Shown here in pieces: positions 45,309-54,498 of a stretch of 64,000 bases of DNA (its first letter is position 1; each line of letters starts with the position of its first letter). The stretch is from positions 1-64,000 of the forward strand of contig NZ_LGDG01000167.1 of assembly GCF_001279775.1 (NCBI RefSeq), written 5' to 3'. The position numbers and the translations under genes are program-made. The notes beneath the pieces are model-generated. The model saw nothing but the letters and a program-made list of their open reading frames with translations. It made no database searches and was not told where the DNA came from. Source of the stretch: Streptomyces sp. MMG1533. GTDB lineage: Bacteria > Actinomycetota > Actinomycetes > Streptomycetales > Streptomycetaceae.

Positions 45309-47642
45309 TCAGGTGAGGGGCAGCCCCCAGCGGGGCGCGTCCCCGTTCGGGCGTACGGGCGCGACAGTCAGGTCGGGTCGGTCGCCCTTGGCGGTGATGA
45401 GGGCCGACTCGCCCTTGCGCAGGGTGACCTGGATCGCGCCGTCGCCGGCGTCGGAGTGCCGTAGGGGGCGGCCCTGCCCGTCCCGTACATCGACCGGTCC
45501 CGCGATTGCGTGCCGCACGACGCAGGGAGCGCCTGCCTCACTGACCAGTCGCACCCAGCGCGTGGTACCGCCCTGGCGGAGCGCGCTCAGCAGGAAAGCG
45601 CCCTGCGTACGGAAGTTGTGCACGGCCAGGTCCGCCCACGCGGCGGGCAGTGCGGGGAACACCCGGATGACGCCGCCCCACGACTGGCACACCATGTCGT
45701 GCAGTGACTGGGCTGCCGACAGGGGCGTCTCGATGACCGGACCGGACTCCTGGTACATGGTGTTGGGCTGGATGAAGCGGGTCATCAGCTCACCGAGGTA
45801 GTTCAGTGCGTCCTCGCCCTTTCCGAGCAGCGCCGACATGGAGGCGGCGCCGGTGAAGGTGTAGCCCTGGAGGGCGCCCTCGAATCCCACCCAGTGCGCC
45901 AACGATGTCTCGATCAGGGCGTGTTCATCGGCGGTTCGGCCGGTCACCTCGTACAACGGGTAGACCGCGAGCAGATGGGAGTAGTGGCGGTGCGACTTCG
46001 CGAAGGGGATGTCCGCGCCGATCATGAAACCGTTCGCGTCCGTCGGATACGGCGCGCGTTTCGCCAGCACTTCGCGCCAGCGGGGGGCCAACGCATCGTC
46101 GATACCGAGAAGTTCGGCCGATTCGAGGAGGGTGCGGCAGCCCCAGGTCAGGAGCATCAGGTCGTAGTTGCAGTCGCGCGAGTCGCCGCCGTACTCCGGG
46201 GAGAAGGTGGCGGGCAGGTGCAGTTTGCCGTCCGGGCCGGGCTCGAGGAAGTGCAGGTAGTAGTTGATCGCCTTGCGCAGGAGGGGGAAGAGGACGTCCC
46301 GGAGGATCGACTCGTCCATCGTGTGGCGGTAACTGAGCCAGACGTTGTGCAACGCCCAGGTCAGATTGCCGACTTCGGGGGTCGGCGGGTCCTGGCCGGG
46401 GATGCCGACGCCGTAGCCCGTGAGAGCGCTGGCCGCGCCGTTGACCAGATGGGGGTCGGTGGTGCGGGGGATGCCGAGCGAGTCGGCGCGGTAGGACGGC
46501 TCCACCTCCTTGGCGAGGTTGTCCCTGAACTCGCTCAACGCCCGGGTGATCGCGTCGAGTTCGAGATGGTTGGAGCCGTGGATGAGCCAGTACTCGAGCT
46601 GGGCGTTGAGGTTCCACCAGGTGTTGGGCCACGGTGTGGGTTCCAGCCACGGGCCGCTCGTCGCCATCACCGGAGCGTCGCGACGGGCGGCGGAGGCGGC
46701 CTTGTACAGCTGGATCCAGTAGAAGCGCTGGATGCGGGCGTCGGGGAGGGACAGGAAGCTCTTGCGGTAGAAGGCGTGCCACCAGGCGCGGTGGGCCACC
46801 GCCAGGGCGGAGTAGGGCAGTTGTGCTGCGGTGCGGACTGCTTCGAGGGCCCGGTCCAAGGCCGTGTTCTGCGGGTACGAGTGCGCGACGTGCACGTACA
46901 ACGTCCTCGTCCGGCCCCCGGCCCGTTCCCGCCACGCGGTGACGTGCTGCCCGCCCGCCAGCAGCCGCTGCACGGATACGGCCACCCCGTCGTGGTCGGC
47001 GACCTCGGCGGGCGGGTTGCCCTGGTAGCCGTCCGGCAGCGGCTTGAAGCCGGCCCGAGGACTGATGGCGTCGGCCGGGTGGAACACCCAGCGGAAGCCG
47101 CGCTCGCCCTCGCTTGCCGTCACCTCCACGGCAAGGACCGAGCGGTCGTTGTGCACCAGGGCACGCAGGGCCAGAGTGCCTCTTTCGGTGGTGAGCGTGC
47201 CCGTCAACTCGGCCTCGTGCAGCGACAATCGCCAGTCGAGGCCGGTGATCGCACCCACCGGCTCCAGTGTGAAGTGCCCGATCGGCAGCCGGGCGAGGCC
47301 GAAGAGGGAGCCGAACTCGGGGCGGTGGTCCTGCACTTCGGAATGCTGGACGTTGAAACGCACGGCCGTCGACGCGGCACCCGGCTCGGCGTAGATCCCG
47401 GAGCCGAGGAGGCCGTTGCCGAGGAACGGGCCTTCGTACCAGGCCGTCGGCATCCGCTGCCAGACCAGGTCGGCGTCGTCGAGAACGGTGCGCCAGGGGT
47501 CGGCGGAAAGCGCGGTGGCCTCGGCACGTTCGGCGGCTGTCGCCTGCCCGGTCAGGCCCGAGGCCAGTAGCACGCCGCTCAGAGCGGATCCGGTGGCGAG
47601 GACGGTACGTCTGGACGAATCGGGTGCGGAGGGAGAGGGCAC
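45309..47642 (-). CDS. Secreted GH95-like glycoside hydrolase
   Basis: The 777-residue protein begins with a Tat signal (SSRRTVLATGSALSGVLLAS) and has an N-terminal super-beta-sandwich (ADLVWQRMPTAWYEGPFLGNG), a helical linker and an (alpha/alpha)6 barrel (WPNTWWNLNAQLEYWLIHGSN, HLPATFSPEYGGDSRDCNYD). It ends in a beta domain. The layout matches GH95 alpha-L-fucosidase/galactosidase-type enzymes and close relatives; the exact sugar is not visible. The GTG has GGAGG 6 bp upstream. It has its own promoter flanked by inverted operators and follows the sugar kinase gene. Confidence 0.82.
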   Translation of the reverse strand: MPSPSAPDSSRRTVLATGSALSGVLLASGLTGQATAAERAEATALSADPWRTVLDDADLVWQRMPTAWYEGPFLGNGLLGSGIYAEPGAASTAVRFNVQHSEVQDHRPEFGSLFGLARLPIGHFTLEPVGAITGLDWRLSLHEAELTGTLTTERGTLALRALVHNDRSVLAVEVTASEGERGFRWVFHPADAISPRAGFKPLPDGYQGNPPAEVADHDGVAVSVQRLLAGGQHVTAWRERAGGRTRTLYVHVAHSYPQNTALDRALEAVRTAAQLPYSALAVAHRAWWHAFYRKSFLSLPDARIQRFYWIQLYKAASAARRDAPVMATSGPWLEPTPWPNTWWNLNAQLEYWLIHGSNHLELDAITRALSEFRDNLAKEVEPSYRADSLGIPRTTDPHLVNGAASALTGYGVGIPGQDPPTPEVGNLTWALHNVWLSYRHTMDESILRDVLFPLLRKAINYYLHFLEPGPDGKLHLPATFSPEYGGDSRDCNYDLMLLTWGCRTLLESAELLGIDDALAPRWREVLAKRAPYPTDANGFMIGADIPFAKSHRHYSHLLAVYPLYEVTGRTADEHALIETSLAHWVGFEGALQGYTFTGAASMSALLGKGEDALNYLGELMTRFIQPNTMYQESGPVIETPLSAAQSLHDMVCQSWGGVIRVFPALPAAWADLAVHNFRTQGAFLLSALRQGGTTRWVRLVSEAGAPCVVRHAIAGPVDVRDGQGRPLRHSDAGDGAIQVTLRKGESALITAKGDRPDLTVAPVRPNGDAPRWGLPLT

Positions 47643-47668
47643 GTTGCCTCCAGGCGGGCTCAGTGAAT

Positions 47669-47740
47669 CATCGGATCTATCTCGCGACGCAACTTAGAGA
47701 AAGGGGAAGTGTGCGTCAATGCATCGGGATAGATCCGATG
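47669..47740 (-). promoter_or_regulatory. Promoter of the GH95-like gene flanked by inverted operator copies
   Basis: Leftward: TTGACG (47714-47719), 17 bp, TAAGTT (47691-47696). GATAGATCCGATG (47728-47740) lies upstream, and its exact inverted copy CATCGGATCTATC (47669-47681) lies downstream. The upstream copy is also half of a 19-bp palindrome CATCGG-GATAGAT-CCGATG (47722-47740). Two sites around one promoter suggest repression by a looping or dimer-of-dimers regulator. Confidence 0.72.
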
Positions 47741-47807
47741 TGTTGGCTGCTGTAAGGCGAGGTCGCGGCGATCAGCTCGACGAGCAGCGGGGCCGCGTCG
47801 GGGGGCG

Positions 47808-48704
47808 TCACCCTCCCCGCATCCACGCCCGGGTGCCGAACGAGGCACACGCCCGGGAGGCCACCGCAGCCGCACCCCGCAGGGCCTCGGCGAAACCCTG
47901 CGATGTCAGGCGGCCTTGAAGCGCGAGGCGATGGGTGAGGGCTCCATGCAGGATGTCGCCCGCGCCGAGTGTGTCCGCCACCCGGACGGCAGGCACGTCC
48001 ACCGTGCCGCTGCTGTCGGGCCCCGCCCACATGATGGGCTGCGCTCCCCGGCTGACCGCCGACCAGACGACCCCGTGCTCGTGCAGGAACCGCAGGGTGT
48101 CCGCCGGCGTGTTCGCGCCGGGCGGGTGGAAGTCGTCCGAGCACACGGCCACGTCGATCAGCGGCAGCAAGTTCTGCGTGCCGGCTTTCCAGCTGCCCCC
48201 GTCGAAGACGGTCCGACGCCCGGCGGCGCGAGCAGCGCGGGCGGCAGCCTGTGCCAGTTCCATGTGGTGGCCGTCGAACTCGACGATGTCGCAGGCTGCC
48301 ACCAGCGCGTCAAGATCGTCGGGTGGGGCGAGCCGGTATCCCGTCGCATTGGTCGAGACGACGGCCCGGTCCCCGCTGGATGCGGTCACCAGAATGGAGG
48401 ACACGGCGGGCGGCTCGACCGAGTCGGCTGCAAGATCGGACATGGTCACGCCCAGCCGGTTCAGGTCCGCCGAGACCGCAAGTCCCAGCGGATGGGAGCC
48501 GATCGTGGTGAGCAGCCTGGCCGCGCCGCCCAAGTGGGTGAAGGTCGCGGCCGCGTTCGCCGCCGGACCGCCTGCGGCCACGATCTGTTGACTGGCCGTC
48601 AGTTTCTGGTTGGAAGCGGGCGTATGTTCCACGACCTGGATGACGTCCAGTGTGCACAAGCCGACGAACAGACCTTCAGGGCGCCCGCTTGTCGCCGGCT
48701 CCAC
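47808..48704 (-). CDS. PfkB-family carbohydrate kinase
   Basis: The 298-residue protein has the ribokinase N-terminal segment (VAAGGPAANAAATFTHLGG) and the C-terminal signature with the catalytic Asp (RVADTLGAGDILHGAL). It phosphorylates a sugar or nucleoside in the cytoplasm. The start is a GTG 9 bp after AGGAGG; longer frames upstream lack homology. It precedes the GH95-like gene in the same direction, so it may phosphorylate the sugar released by these hydrolases. Confidence 0.86.
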   Translation of the reverse strand: MEPATSGRPEGLFVGLCTLDVIQVVEHTPASNQKLTASQQIVAAGGPAANAAATFTHLGGAARLLTTIGSHPLGLAVSADLNRLGVTMSDLAADSVEPPAVSSILVTASSGDRAVVSTNATGYRLAPPDDLDALVAACDIVEFDGHHMELAQAAARAARAAGRRTVFDGGSWKAGTQNLLPLIDVAVCSDDFHPPGANTPADTLRFLHEHGVVWSAVSRGAQPIMWAGPDSSGTVDVPAVRVADTLGAGDILHGALTHRLALQGRLTSQGFAEALRGAAAVASRACASFGTRAWMRGG

Positions 48705-48761
48705 CCACCAGCACCTCCTTCTGTCCCGGCACGCGGCCAGTGTACGAACGGGTGACCCCAC

Positions 48762-48960
48762 CTACGCGTAAACGCGCGGGCTTCGTGGCGGCGATCCGGG
48801 AGGGCAGTTGGATGTGCCTTGACGCTCTGGGAGTCGAGCACACAGGCAGTCGACTCGGCAGCCCCGGCCTTCGGCCTCACGTACCAACCGACCCAGGAGG
48901 CCGTTCAGACGGTCGGTCGCGAAGACGGGTCGAAGCCGGGAGAACTCCTGCGGGCCATCG
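48762..48960 (-). mobile_element. IS5-family transposase fragment
   Basis: Short minus-strand segments in two frames (LVREAEGRG in one, STACVLDSQSVKAHPTALP in the other) match the catalytic region around the first Asp of IS5-type DDE transposases. N- and C-terminal parts and end repeats are missing. It is a dead remnant. Confidence 0.65.
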
Positions 48961-49006
48961 GCCGAGGCGGTGAGGGGGGGCAAAGAACAGGTATATGGCT
49001 TGGGTT

Positions 49007-49558
49007 TCAACCTCTGCCTGTACGGTGGAAGAGGCCAGGGCTCAACTCATGTGCGAGTTGGGCGAGGTAGGCGTCCAGGGGTTGAACACGTCCCGGGAGG
49101 GCGTCCCGGAGGTTCCACCAGTGGATGGCCGCGATCTCCTCACTGGCTTGGAAGTCCCGCCTGTCGGTGGTGCTGCCCGCGAACAGTGCCGCGTACTCGG
49201 CCCGTTGGTCGGGCGGGAGTACGAAGCCGGCGTAGCCCATGAACCGCAACGGTCCGTCGGGCTCCTGACCGCTCTCCTCCAGCAGCTCGCGTGCGGCAGC
49301 CTGACGAGGGGATTCGCCTTCTTCTATACGGCCACCGGGCAGTTCCCAGCCCTGGCGGAATCGATCGAAGACCATGAGGACACGATCGGCATGCCAGATG
49401 GCGACCAACGCCGCCGGCGGCGGCGCGTCATACGGTGGCGCCGCTTCGGCTCCGCGTGTGAAGGAGACCAAGGAGTTGCCGCGATCGTCGACCACGAGCG
49501 GTGGGGCTTGAGGGCGTGGCACCTCGCTATGATGCCCGGCCCATCTCGGAGGAATCAC
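49007..49558 (-). CDS. NUDIX hydrolase
   Basis: The 183-residue protein contains a full Nudix box (GGRIEEGESPRQAAARELLE, then ESG) after WELP. The domain begins at AALVAIWHADRVLMVFDRF. Such enzymes cleave nucleoside diphosphates linked to another group. The 45 residues before the domain may be partly untranslated; the frame starts with GTG at 49558 and other starts are possible. It stands alone. Confidence 0.85.
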   Translation of the reverse strand: MIPPRWAGHHSEVPRPQAPPLVVDDRGNSLVSFTRGAEAAPPYDAPPPAALVAIWHADRVLMVFDRFRQGWELPGGRIEEGESPRQAAARELLEESGQEPDGPLRFMGYAGFVLPPDQRAEYAALFAGSTTDRRDFQASEEIAAIHWWNLRDALPGRVQPLDAYLAQLAHELSPGLFHRTGRG

Positions 49559-49786
49559 TCCGACCGCGAGGGATGGATCGCCGCGCCGCGGGTGAGGGGG
49601 GCGGCGTAGCCCTCAACGAGTGTCGTCTGTCGCTGAGTTCGAATGGTCAGTGTGTGTGGGGGGAGGAGGAGGCCGCGGGCGGATCCGGCTCTCGATCCGT
49701 GGCGCGACGACGCAGGGTTGGAGCCCGAGGGCTCGTCGGTGTGCCGTGAGTGGTGAAACGATCGCGCCTCGGTCAGAGGGAGGCTC

Positions 49787-50231
49787 GTGGTGGGAAGTTG
49801 GACGGCTGATGTGCACGAGGCGCTGAAGGCCGCGGGCTGGGCGCCTGGCCGGAAGGTCGATACGGGGGCCCTGGCGGATGCGGTTCGCGGAAGCGGGGCT
49901 GATCATGCACGAGGCCGCCGAGCGCTTCCTCGCGGAGTTCGGCGGGTTGTATGTGAACGTCCACGGCCCCGGGATCAGCGTCGCCCGGACACCCTTCGAG
50001 TTCGATCCCGAGCTGCTGATCGGCGAAGAGGACCGGTTCACCGCGTGGAGCGAGGAAATCGGGCGCCACATCTTTCCGCTGGGCGAGCTGGACGAGGGGC
50101 GGCACGACCTCGGCATTGACGAGTTCAGCGAGATCTACCTCGTCGATAGGTGGGCAGCCACTTTCGGCCGGATGCCGCAGGCCATGGAGAACCTGGTCCT
50201 CGGCGTCAAGCCCCGTCGCCTCACCGGCTGA
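49787..50231 (+). pseudogene. SUKH-3 family immunity-type protein with a one-base frameshift
   Basis: The first frame gives VHEALKAAGWAPGRKVDTGA. Homology then continues in another frame: RFAEAGLIMHEAAERFLAEF, ARTPFEFDPELLIGEEDRF and GRHIFPLGELDEGRHDLGID, ending RMPQAMENLVLGVKPRRL. The break is at GGGGGCCC (49864-49871), where one extra base restores WRMRF. SUKH-3 proteins typically protect against contact-dependent or polymorphic toxins. No toxin gene is adjacent. GGAGG lies before the GTG. Confidence 0.78.
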
Positions 50232-50510
50232 TCACTCGCACAGCAGGACTCGATGGCGCAGGAGATCGAAACCGGCCCGGCCGACCCCTGCTCCCGGCGC
50301 GCTCGGCCTCGTACGTGCACGTCGGCTCTTGACTCGGATCGCCGGGCAGCCGAAGAGCCCCGGACCTGACCCGCTCGTCCGGGGCGGCGGGGGATGAGGG
50401 AGGGCCCGACACTCCGGCCTCACGCGGTCGTTGTCCCCGTCACGGCGGGACGTTGGGAGGGCCGTAGGCCGATCGCTTCCCCGGCAAACGGCCGCCACTC
50501 AGGATTCCCG

Positions 50511-50544
50511 GCCGACTGCCGACTGCCGACTGCCGACTGCCGAC
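50511..50544. repeat. Tandem GCCGACT repeat (about 4.9 copies)
   Basis: 7-bp units repeat almost five times in the gene-free stretch 50232-50619. There are no spacers or conserved neighbours. Confidence 0.9.
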
Positions 50545-50619
50545 AACTGAGACGGCCTGTCCCGCCACCCGCGACGGGCTGAGGAACAACCCGGTGTCGC
50601 AGGGCTCGACGAGCACCTG

Positions 50620-50862
50620 GTGAGCCTGTTCAGCGCAGCCATGATCTTCAACCAGCGTGCCGGGGTGTCCTTTACCGATCATTCCGATGCCCGGCTCGGG
50701 GCCGGGGTCAGAGACTTCCAGAGCTTCGCGAAGCTGCCGGCGAACGGGCGGGGAGACTTCCAGACCTGGGCCTCCCCGCTGGTTTCCACCGGAGACGACA
50801 AGCGCAAGGGACAGAGGCCCAGGAACCTAGCCGACAAACCTGCCAAGCCTTCGGCCAAATAG
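50620..50862 (+). CDS. Small ORF, doubtful
   Basis: The 80-codon frame (SLFSAAMIFNQRAGVSFTDH at the start, Lys-rich end) has no recognised domain and no clear ribosome site. The opposite strand is also open for part of the stretch. I list it because the interval has no better candidate. Confidence 0.2.
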   Translation: MSLFSAAMIFNQRAGVSFTDHSDARLGAGVRDFQSFAKLPANGRGDFQTWASPLVSTGDDKRKGQRPRNLADKPAKPSAK

Positions 50863-50919
50863 GCCGAGCGCCTGCAGGCGCCCGGGGCGGGAGCCGCTCT
50901 CACGTCCCAGGCGGTGACG

Positions 50920-51390
50920 TCATTCCCTGGGCGAAACGACCGAGTAGCTGAGGTCCTTCACCGTGAGCGAGTCGGGAGCCAATCGCAGCCACATCGTGCC
51001 TCGTTCACCCGGATCGTCATACAGATAGCGCACGAACCGGGTGTCCCACGCAGCTTCGTCTGGTCCCAAATAGCGGGCCAGTTTACGTCGTCCTCTCGGT
51101 ACGTCGAAAGGAACCAGCTCACCGCGCCCGCGGGCGATCACCTGTTGCACACGTCCCGTCGCGAGATCGCATTCGTCCACCACGAGGGCAACGTTCGGGT
51201 CGTCTTTCACACGGCCGAACAACCGGGCCCACGGCCCTGTTAGCACCCAGAAGGCCCCGTTCTCCCACAAGAACCAGACAGGGCGCACCGTGGGCCCGCT
51301 GGTCGCGATACGAGCGGTGAGCGGCTGCTGCAAGAACGTGTCTACGTCGAAATCACGAGATGCCACATCTCCCATCTTCTGGTGCCACAC
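50920..51390 (-). CDS. Pyridoxamine 5'-phosphate oxidase-fold (PPOX/F420-type) protein
   Basis: The 156-residue split-barrel protein has TARIATSGPTVRPVWFLWEN, PNVALVVDECDL and a C-terminal MWLRLAPDSLTVKDL. Members bind FMN or coenzyme F420 and reduce small molecules; the cofactor is not decided by the sequence. The start may be the GTG at 51390 or the ATG at 51375. Its 3' neighbour is the doubtful small ORF. Confidence 0.8.
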   Translation of the reverse strand: MWHQKMGDVASRDFDVDTFLQQPLTARIATSGPTVRPVWFLWENGAFWVLTGPWARLFGRVKDDPNVALVVDECDLATGRVQQVIARGRGELVPFDVPRGRRKLARYLGPDEAAWDTRFVRYLYDDPGERGTMWLRLAPDSLTVKDLSYSVVSPRE

Positions 51391-52003
51391 GACTCTTGCC
51401 TACCGACCTCCGACCTAGGACCAGGGCATCAAGCGGCAAGCCGGGTGGGATGGGCCGGGACACGGCCGTCGGTCTCCCACGCCCCAAGAAGGTGGTGAAT
51501 TCCGTGAACGTGATCGTGCACACCGTCCACGACTCCATCTTGGAACCAGCCAGCTCCCTCGTCTTCGACTGGCACAGCTGGAAGCCCACCAGCCCCGTCC
51601 GCACCGCAGGGGTCACCCTGATCAGCCGTGTGTCTGCCTGGGCTGGCGGATCAGCGGGGCCATCCTCGCAACCTGGCTCCTCGCCTCAGGCCGGTGGGAC
51701 AGCGCCCCGCTCGTCGTCCACGGCAGCCTGGAATGGCTCGCCGGCGCCGCCGTACTCATCAACCGCGTCGACGACACGTTGCGCGAGGGCGGCGAACCGG
51801 TGACGGGCCGCCGGATCACCGCCGCGGCCTCCCGATGCGTCAACGGCAAGGTCCGCACCAAGGGCACCCTCGACCAGGGAGGGCAGACCCGCGCCGGTCA
51901 TGGAGTGGTGCTCGAGCAACCCTTCGACGTCTTTGGCGCGCTGAGCGCGCTCGACAGTGGCGACGACCTATCGATGGCTTTGCCATCTGCGGTACTGAAC
52001 AGC
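51391..52003. other. Interval without a supportable gene
   Basis: Plus-strand traces such as ISGAILATWLLASGRWDSAP and GSLEWLAGAAVLINRVDD look like part of a membrane protein but lack a start, and the frame is not conserved at either end. I treat it as degraded DNA. Confidence 0.3.
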
Positions 52004-53137
52004 TCAGTCGGTGTCCGTCGCGGCGAGTACGGCGATACGGCGGCGGTCGGGGGAGACGGCGACGATGCCGTAGTCGTCCAGGTCGTTGCAGAACCATTCG
52101 GTGTCGGCCTCGAACCGGTACCAGGTACAGGCCCGGGCCAGCTCTTCGACCTCGGAAGCGCTTGCCTCGGGGTACTCGGCTCCGCAGAGTCCGGCGAGGG
52201 AGAGCCACGCGCTGAAACGCCCCCAGGCGCCGTGGACGCCCGCTGAGCCGAATCCGCCGGCCGAGGCGGTCATGAACAACGTCAGCCAGACCGAGTCGAG
52301 CGTGCACGCCTCACCCTCGAACCGGTCATGCTCGCCCAGCCCCCGCAAGCAGTCCAACGGCAACGTGGTCACGACTCCCGGCAGATCCTCCGGGGCGACG
52401 GGCTCGTCCAGGACGAAGACCCGTGCTTCGTGGTTGCACCATCTGCCGTCTTTGGCCGGCCTGCCGATCAGGTCGACCAGATGCGCGGGCGTGGTCTCCC
52501 GGATGCGGTGGGCGGCGCCGGCTCGACGTGCGGCCGCATCGACAGGCGTCGGCGATTTCATCGTCGGGACGCTTCCGGAGGCACCCCCTTGATAGCGACG
52601 GTTCGGCAACCACGCCCTCAGATCCGGCCCCTCCATCTCCGAGAGCCGGGCCGGCAACCAGGAAAGGCCGCTCCAGTGGAACGGGCGGAAATCGGGGCGC
52701 CGAGTGGCGTGGGGGACCAGTTTGTCGGCGTCTGCCCCGCGCAAGAGCAACTCGTGGAAGAGGCAGGCCTGTAGCGCCTGGTGCTCTTCGCCTTCCGGGT
52801 GCCGGAGGACGTACAGCGCGTCGTCGAGGGACTGCGCCTCCGCGATCAGCGATGCGAGCAGGCGCTCGTCGCTCGCACCCGAGTACCCCACCTGACGACT
52901 CAGGGTCAGAAGTCGCTCCATGAACGGTCGCCCCGGAGTGAGTGCCAGGACCCGCTGCACGAACGTGAGGTCGCGATGCAGCACCCTCAGCCGTTCCTCG
53001 ATCTGCCGAGCCTCCGCGGCGAGCGCCTCACCGACCTCCCCGATCCGTTCAGTCTCCCCACCCTTGGCCCACGCCTCGATGGTGATCCAGGGGTACCGCT
53101 CACCGGCGTCCCCTCCCACCGTGTCTACGCTCGCCAT
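52004..53137 (-). CDS. DUF6183-family hypothetical protein
   Basis: The 377-residue protein has a helical N-terminal half (EVGEALAAEARQIEERLRVL) and a mixed C-terminal half (LVDLIGRPAKDGRWCNHEAR, LTLFMTASAGGFGSAGVHGA) that I recognise as DUF6183, found mainly in Streptomyces. No catalytic motif is evident. The ATG is taken at MASVDTV; the frame is open further upstream. Confidence 0.72.
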   Translation of the reverse strand: MASVDTVGGDAGERYPWITIEAWAKGGETERIGEVGEALAAEARQIEERLRVLHRDLTFVQRVLALTPGRPFMERLLTLSRQVGYSGASDERLLASLIAEAQSLDDALYVLRHPEGEEHQALQACLFHELLLRGADADKLVPHATRRPDFRPFHWSGLSWLPARLSEMEGPDLRAWLPNRRYQGGASGSVPTMKSPTPVDAAARRAGAAHRIRETTPAHLVDLIGRPAKDGRWCNHEARVFVLDEPVAPEDLPGVVTTLPLDCLRGLGEHDRFEGEACTLDSVWLTLFMTASAGGFGSAGVHGAWGRFSAWLSLAGLCGAEYPEASASEVEELARACTWYRFEADTEWFCNDLDDYGIVAVSPDRRRIAVLAATDTD

Positions 53138-53339
53138 GTGCCGCGTTCCCCCGTGAGCCGTAATCCGATACTGATCAGCTGCGAGAGTAGAAGACAGGGA
53201 ACCCTGGTGCGACGTCTCATGTTGACAAGCCTTTGCCTGCAAGAGCGCTCGCCCGCTTTCCCTGCTGCTGATCCGCACACGTACTCGGAGGGCTGAACGG
53301 GCCCCGGGGATGCGCCCGCCGATTTTCCGGCGGCAAGTC

Positions 53340-53921
53340 TCAGAGTTCGGCTCGGGACGGAGCGCACTGTGGGGCGCATCCCCACAGTTCCGTCGGCTCG
53401 GTCAGAAGGCCCTCGCCGGTGCAGAACATGCCCAGGCAGCGGCTGTTGAGCAGGCGTGTGCCGCATAACGAGCAATGACTCCCTTCGACTTGAGCGAGGG
53501 TGAGCTTCGGGAGATTCGGCTGTACGCAGTCCGGGGTGACCGGGCGGAGACCGAGCGCGGTCTCCACGGCCGTACGAAGCTCGTCGGTACGGGTGTGCAG
53601 CAGGCCCCGCTGGGGGGATAGGAGCCAGTACGGGCCGGGCGGACGGACGCGGTGTTCGGGCGGCAGGGCCACATACGACGAGGAGCTCAGGGCCGATGTC
53701 CGCGGAACATCCCACGAGCCGGTCGTGCGCGGGGGTACGAGAAAGTACATGCCACGGGCCGGAGGGCCCATGAGGACGGCGCCCACGGACCCCGACACGA
53801 AGGTCATGGTCTGAAAGCCGAGGTCCCGCGGCAGTCGGACGGCATCCCAGTATCTGCCGGCGGGTGTGAGGGCGAATCCGTCGGCGTCGCGGATCGCACC
53901 GCCTCGCGGGTCACCGGTCAT
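53340..53921 (-). CDS. Hypothetical protein with a C-terminal cysteine cluster
   Basis: The 193-residue protein starts MTGDPRGGAIRDADGFALTP. Its middle (GPPARGMYFLVPPRTTGSWD, SYVALPPEHRVRPPGPYWLL) resembles the primase/polymerase-like (bifunctional DNA primase/polymerase) N-terminal proteins of Streptomyces. The end has six cysteines (CSLCGTRLLNSRC, FCTGEG, GCAPQC), perhaps metal-binding. The assignment is tentative. The interval 53922-54498 has no supportable gene. Confidence 0.6.
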   Translation of the reverse strand: MTGDPRGGAIRDADGFALTPAGRYWDAVRLPRDLGFQTMTFVSGSVGAVLMGPPARGMYFLVPPRTTGSWDVPRTSALSSSSYVALPPEHRVRPPGPYWLLSPQRGLLHTRTDELRTAVETALGLRPVTPDCVQPNLPKLTLAQVEGSHCSLCGTRLLNSRCLGMFCTGEGLLTEPTELWGCAPQCAPSRAEL

Positions 53922-54498
53922 GACACGACCGCTCCGAAGGGAGAGGGAGCCGTGCTGGGGTGCCCGGATCCCTCCGGGCACCCCACCCCAGGTCAACGCC
54001 GGATCGCACGGGGGGAGCGATGCCTGGACGGCCCTGACCTGGCCCGGTCAAGGATGGTGCGCCTTCGACCGGGAGCCGTCGGCGTGCCGGGTGAGCGAAC
54101 GGGATGACTGTTCGCGTCTGGTGGCCTCGGCCCGCCTCCTTGAACCCCCTCACCTGCACTCCTTTGGTCATGGTGTCCTGCAGTGGCGCCCGGCCCCGAC
54201 ACATGGCGCCGGATGGAAGCGCGCCGGACGGCGTGAAGGCCGGCCGGCGAAGCTTCGGCCAAGCAGTCGACAGGATGCGCGTCGACGTATCACCGCTCGC
54301 AAGGCTGGCCGGCGATGAAACTCCAGCCACAACAGATCCTGCTGCACCACAAACCGGAGTGTCAATAATTGTGAACGATCGTGGCGTTGGAGGGAGCATC
54401 CCCGTACGATCTCGGTGGATCCCCCGATACGGGGGCAGTCGGCGGGGTAACTTCAGCGGACCCTGCCAGACCTGTCGGGCCACCCATGGAGAGCTCAG

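Noticed and set aside
50511..50544. Possible CRISPR-like repeat
   Set aside because: The units are 7 bp and directly adjacent, so there are no spacers; it is a simple tandem repeat.
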